A DNA stretch of 64,000 nucleotides. Source: an uncultured Mollicutes bacterium (GTDB lineage Bacteria > Bacillota_I > Bacilli_A > RFN20 > CAG-826). Below are positions 62,124 through 64,000 of this stretch, one piece after another (the stretch's first letter is position 1; each line of letters starts with the position of its first letter). Under the pieces are notes generated by a model. The model was given only the letters and a program-made list of their open reading frames with translations. It was not told the DNA's origin and ran no database searches. A program made the translations under genes and the position numbers. The stretch spans positions 62,001-126,000 of the forward strand of contig CAMESA010000001.1 in assembly GCA_945935945.1 (NCBI GenBank), written 5' to 3'.

Positions 62124-63077
62124 CTACTGTAAAGCTACATCAGAAATATCATCGAATGTTTCATTCTTTATATAATCTTCATAATATGCCCAACTTAATT
62201 TCTCACCTGTATCTGGATGCCTCCCAGCGGTTTTTGTTTTCCCTCTACAATTTGTTTTTACATTACCTTTGCACCATTTGGAAGCCAAACTAGCCGATTC
62301 AAAAACTATACTTGGGTAAGTTAAACAAACCACCTTTTTACCTGGCGGTGTATATTTACCTGTTTTGCTCCAATGTGAGTCGACCATTTTCTTTTTGCTT
62401 CCTTCTGACATTTTTGTGCTATATTCAGGTATATCAAATATTGCTCTGAGTTCTGAGGCTTTTGGCTTCGAAATGATAAATTCTTCATATTCCTCCTTTG
62501 TAATACTTAGCCACTGATAGCCATAAGCACTTCTCTGCTCACCTTTGTAAGCCTTTCTTATGGAAGAAGGATCTATTCCTAAATCTTCCTGCGCTTTTAT
62601 TGGAGATTTATATAATATGACTTCTTCATCATTAATACTTAAACCGGCAATCCAATTTTTATCAATATAAGGATTTTGATTCCCTAGTCTGTCTAGAACT
62701 TCCTTCGCATTAACTGAATTTTCAACTAAGATACAATTCTCTATTGAATATATTTTATTGTTCTTAATTTTAATATCCTTATCTAAATGCCACTTCTTAT
62801 TTGGGTATTTAAGCCATTCCTCATACCCTTCTATTTCGTTAAAGTGTTCATAAAAATACGCAAACTCCAGCCATTTTTCATCCACTTCACTTTCAATATA
62901 AGAGGGATGGGTAGCGTGTACTTTATCATTGTAGCATCTATTAATCATACTACTCCAATGGACGTACTCTCTTAAAATCTGACCGTTTTCATCAACAGTT
63001 CTAGCCGGATTACCATCTGATAGATAGCCTAAATACCCCATACCACAAACAGTTCTTTCATATCTATTCTTTTTCAT
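62124..63077 (-). CDS. HNH-like homing endonuclease (free-standing)
   Basis: This 317-residue protein has the pattern of the HNH-related phage endonuclease family: VCGMGYLGYLSDG, YVHWSSMINRCYNDK, HPSYIESEVDEKWLEFAYFY, then WHLDKDIKIKNNKIYSIENC. Two C-terminal repeats follow (IKAQEDLGIDPSSIRKAYKG…GYQWLSI, and VFESASLASKWCKGNVKTN). It begins 3 bp after the DNA ligase stop and may have inserted beside or been carried next to this gene. The broken gene at 22272 is its paralogue. Confidence 0.72.
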   Translation of the reverse strand: MKKNRYERTVCGMGYLGYLSDGNPARTVDENGQILREYVHWSSMINRCYNDKVHATHPSYIESEVDEKWLEFAYFYEHFNEIEGYEEWLKYPNKKWHLDKDIKIKNNKIYSIENCILVENSVNAKEVLDRLGNQNPYIDKNWIAGLSINDEEVILYKSPIKAQEDLGIDPSSIRKAYKGEQRSAYGYQWLSITKEEYEEFIISKPKASELRAIFDIPEYSTKMSEGSKKKMVDSHWSKTGKYTPPGKKVVCLTYPSIVFESASLASKWCKGNVKTNCRGKTKTAGRHPDTGEKLSWAYYEDYIKNETFDDISDVALQ

Positions 63078-63080
63078 AGT

Positions 63081-64000
63081 CTACCCCAATTCAGTTATAT
63101 CTTCATAATCTTTATCACTTCTAATACGAGCTTTCCATGTTGGGAAACGCAGTCCATAGTCGCCACTTTGAGAATTACGTGAGACCTCAAACAGTTGAAT
63201 TTCAATAACTTTACCAATAATTTCTTCTGGATGACTCCAGTAATATATACGTTCTTCATCTGAAAAACCTGAACCAAGTTGGCAAGAATATTCTTGTTTT
63301 TTATATTTAAAAATTATTTCAAGTCCACCCAACTTACCTTTGTGTTTTCCTGTCCCTTCATAAACGTCTGTCACATAGACTTCAGCATCTAGAAATGATT
63401 TAACTTTCAATAAGGATTTTGTTCTTTTTGTTTCATAAGGGCAGTCAAGGTTAATCATCAATCCTTCTCCCCCTTCTGTTTCCACTCGTTCCAATAATTC
63501 TGTAATTCTCTCTTCCGTTCCCACACCATAGAAAAGTAGAGGTACTTTTATCACCTTTTCAAAAGAATAACTACTAAATACTTCTTCTAACAATTCTCGT
63601 CTGTTAGAATATTTCCACTTTGTTTTGCCTTTCAAAAACTCCTCCTCTGGAATTACATCAAATACATGATAAACCAAACGTTTTTTATCTTTATGTTCTC
63701 CTTTTTTGCGAGCTATGCTTGAAGTTAAACTATATAAGTCTAAGCTGTTTTTACCCTCAACATACTCATGCACTAACTCCCCGTCTAAAATACAGGTTTT
63801 ACCAGTTTTCTCTCTGATTAGACTTATTAATCTTTCACAATCAGGCACCAAATGTTTTACACCTTCAAATTCCTGCCCTTTCCTACTTAGAAAAATTTTA
63901 TTTGAGGGAGCATATATGCATCTAAAACCATCCATTTTTGGTGTAACATAGATATTTTTGTTCTCAACGTGTTTAAAACCAACTTTTGATAACGATTCGG
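63081..64000 (-). CDS. ATP-dependent DNA ligase (5' end outside window)
   Basis: The frame is open to the right edge. The catalytic motif KMDGFR (K-x-D-G-x-R, at about 63915-63938) starts the visible adenylation domain; upstream the frame reads …HVENKNIYVTPKMDGFR. Further nucleotidyltransferase motifs: ILDGELVHEY, VFDVIPEEE, EGLMINLDCPYE and SLLKVK. The C-terminal OB-fold domain has GLEIIFKYKKQEYSCQLGSG and RFPTWKARIR. It seals nicks in phage DNA. The first residues lie beyond the window. Confidence 0.9.
   Translation of the reverse strand, partial: ESLSKVGFKHVENKNIYVTPKMDGFRCIYAPSNKIFLSRKGQEFEGVKHLVPDCERLISLIREKTGKTCILDGELVHEYVEGKNSLDLYSLTSSIARKKGEHKDKKRLVYHVFDVIPEEEFLKGKTKWKYSNRRELLEEVFSSYSFEKVIKVPLLFYGVGTEERITELLERVETEGGEGLMINLDCPYETKRTKSLLKVKSFLDAEVYVTDVYEGTGKHKGKLGGLEIIFKYKKQEYSCQLGSGFSDEERIYYWSHPEEIIGKVIEIQLFEVSRNSQSGDYGLRFPTWKARIRSDKDYEDITELG

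Noticed and set aside
1..64000. tRNA genes, CRISPR arrays, insertion sequences, or a diversity-generating retroelement
   Set aside because: No cloverleaf with CCA-type acceptor, no spacer-separated repeats, no transposase and no reverse transcriptase were noticed; the GGTAAATATATT-like repeats near 4030-4150 are coding.

Overview
This window is part of a large, AT-rich tailed bacteriophage genome. The host is very likely a low-GC Gram-positive bacterium (Firmicutes). The evidence for that is strong AGGAGG-type ribosome binding sites, sigma-A-like promoters, a Dit/Tal siphovirus-type tail tip, and an amidase endolysin with choline-binding-type wall repeats. The host genus cannot be read from the sequence. 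Both edges cut genes: the tape measure protein on the left and a DNA ligase on the right.

Layout. Positions 1-21471 (+ strand) form the late block. It holds the tape-measure C-terminus, the distal tail protein, a 1104-residue tail-tip protein with a histidine-rich repeat, and then an unusually long set of receptor-binding proteins: three beta-helix spikes, several small baseplate or collar proteins, and three long modular fibres. After these come a BhlA-type holin-like gene, a second holin, the endolysin, an integrase-like protein without a catalytic domain, and an Asn/Lys-rich basic protein. A hairpin at 21473-21512 separates this block from the convergent - strand block (21537-64000).

The - strand block holds replication, recombination and nucleotide metabolism. 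For nucleotides there are a dUTPase, thymidine kinase, an aerobic class Ib ribonucleotide reductase (nrdE, thioredoxin, nrdF) and an anaerobic class III reductase (nrdD, nrdG). For regulation there is a sigma-70-family factor. For replication and repair there are a RecD-like helicase, DNA polymerase III alpha, RecJ, primase, DnaB-like helicase, a RecA/Sak4-like ATPase, a RusA-like resolvase and an ATP-dependent ligase. Three DNA methyltransferases, a ClpP-like protease and a radical-SAM protein of unknown role complete the recognisable set.

Three themes stand out. First, 15 nearly identical promoters drive the - strand operons. Each has GTTGAC, a 17-18 bp spacer, TATAAT or TAAAAT, three variable bases, then an invariant AAATGT at the presumed start site; I found none on the late strand. 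Together with the phage sigma factor this suggests an early/late switch. Second, the DNA carries many selfish elements: group I introns in nrdD (HNH ORF), DNA polymerase III (GIY-YIG ORF) and recJ (no ORF), a LAGLIDADG intein in the helicase, and three more endonuclease-like genes, one of them frameshifted. All four insertions interrupt conserved motifs, three of them at or beside the active site. Third, the tail-fibre region shows modular shuffling, including a 23-codon stump of a spike gene. Small genes of 22, 27 and 56 codons with good ribosome binding sites are also annotated.
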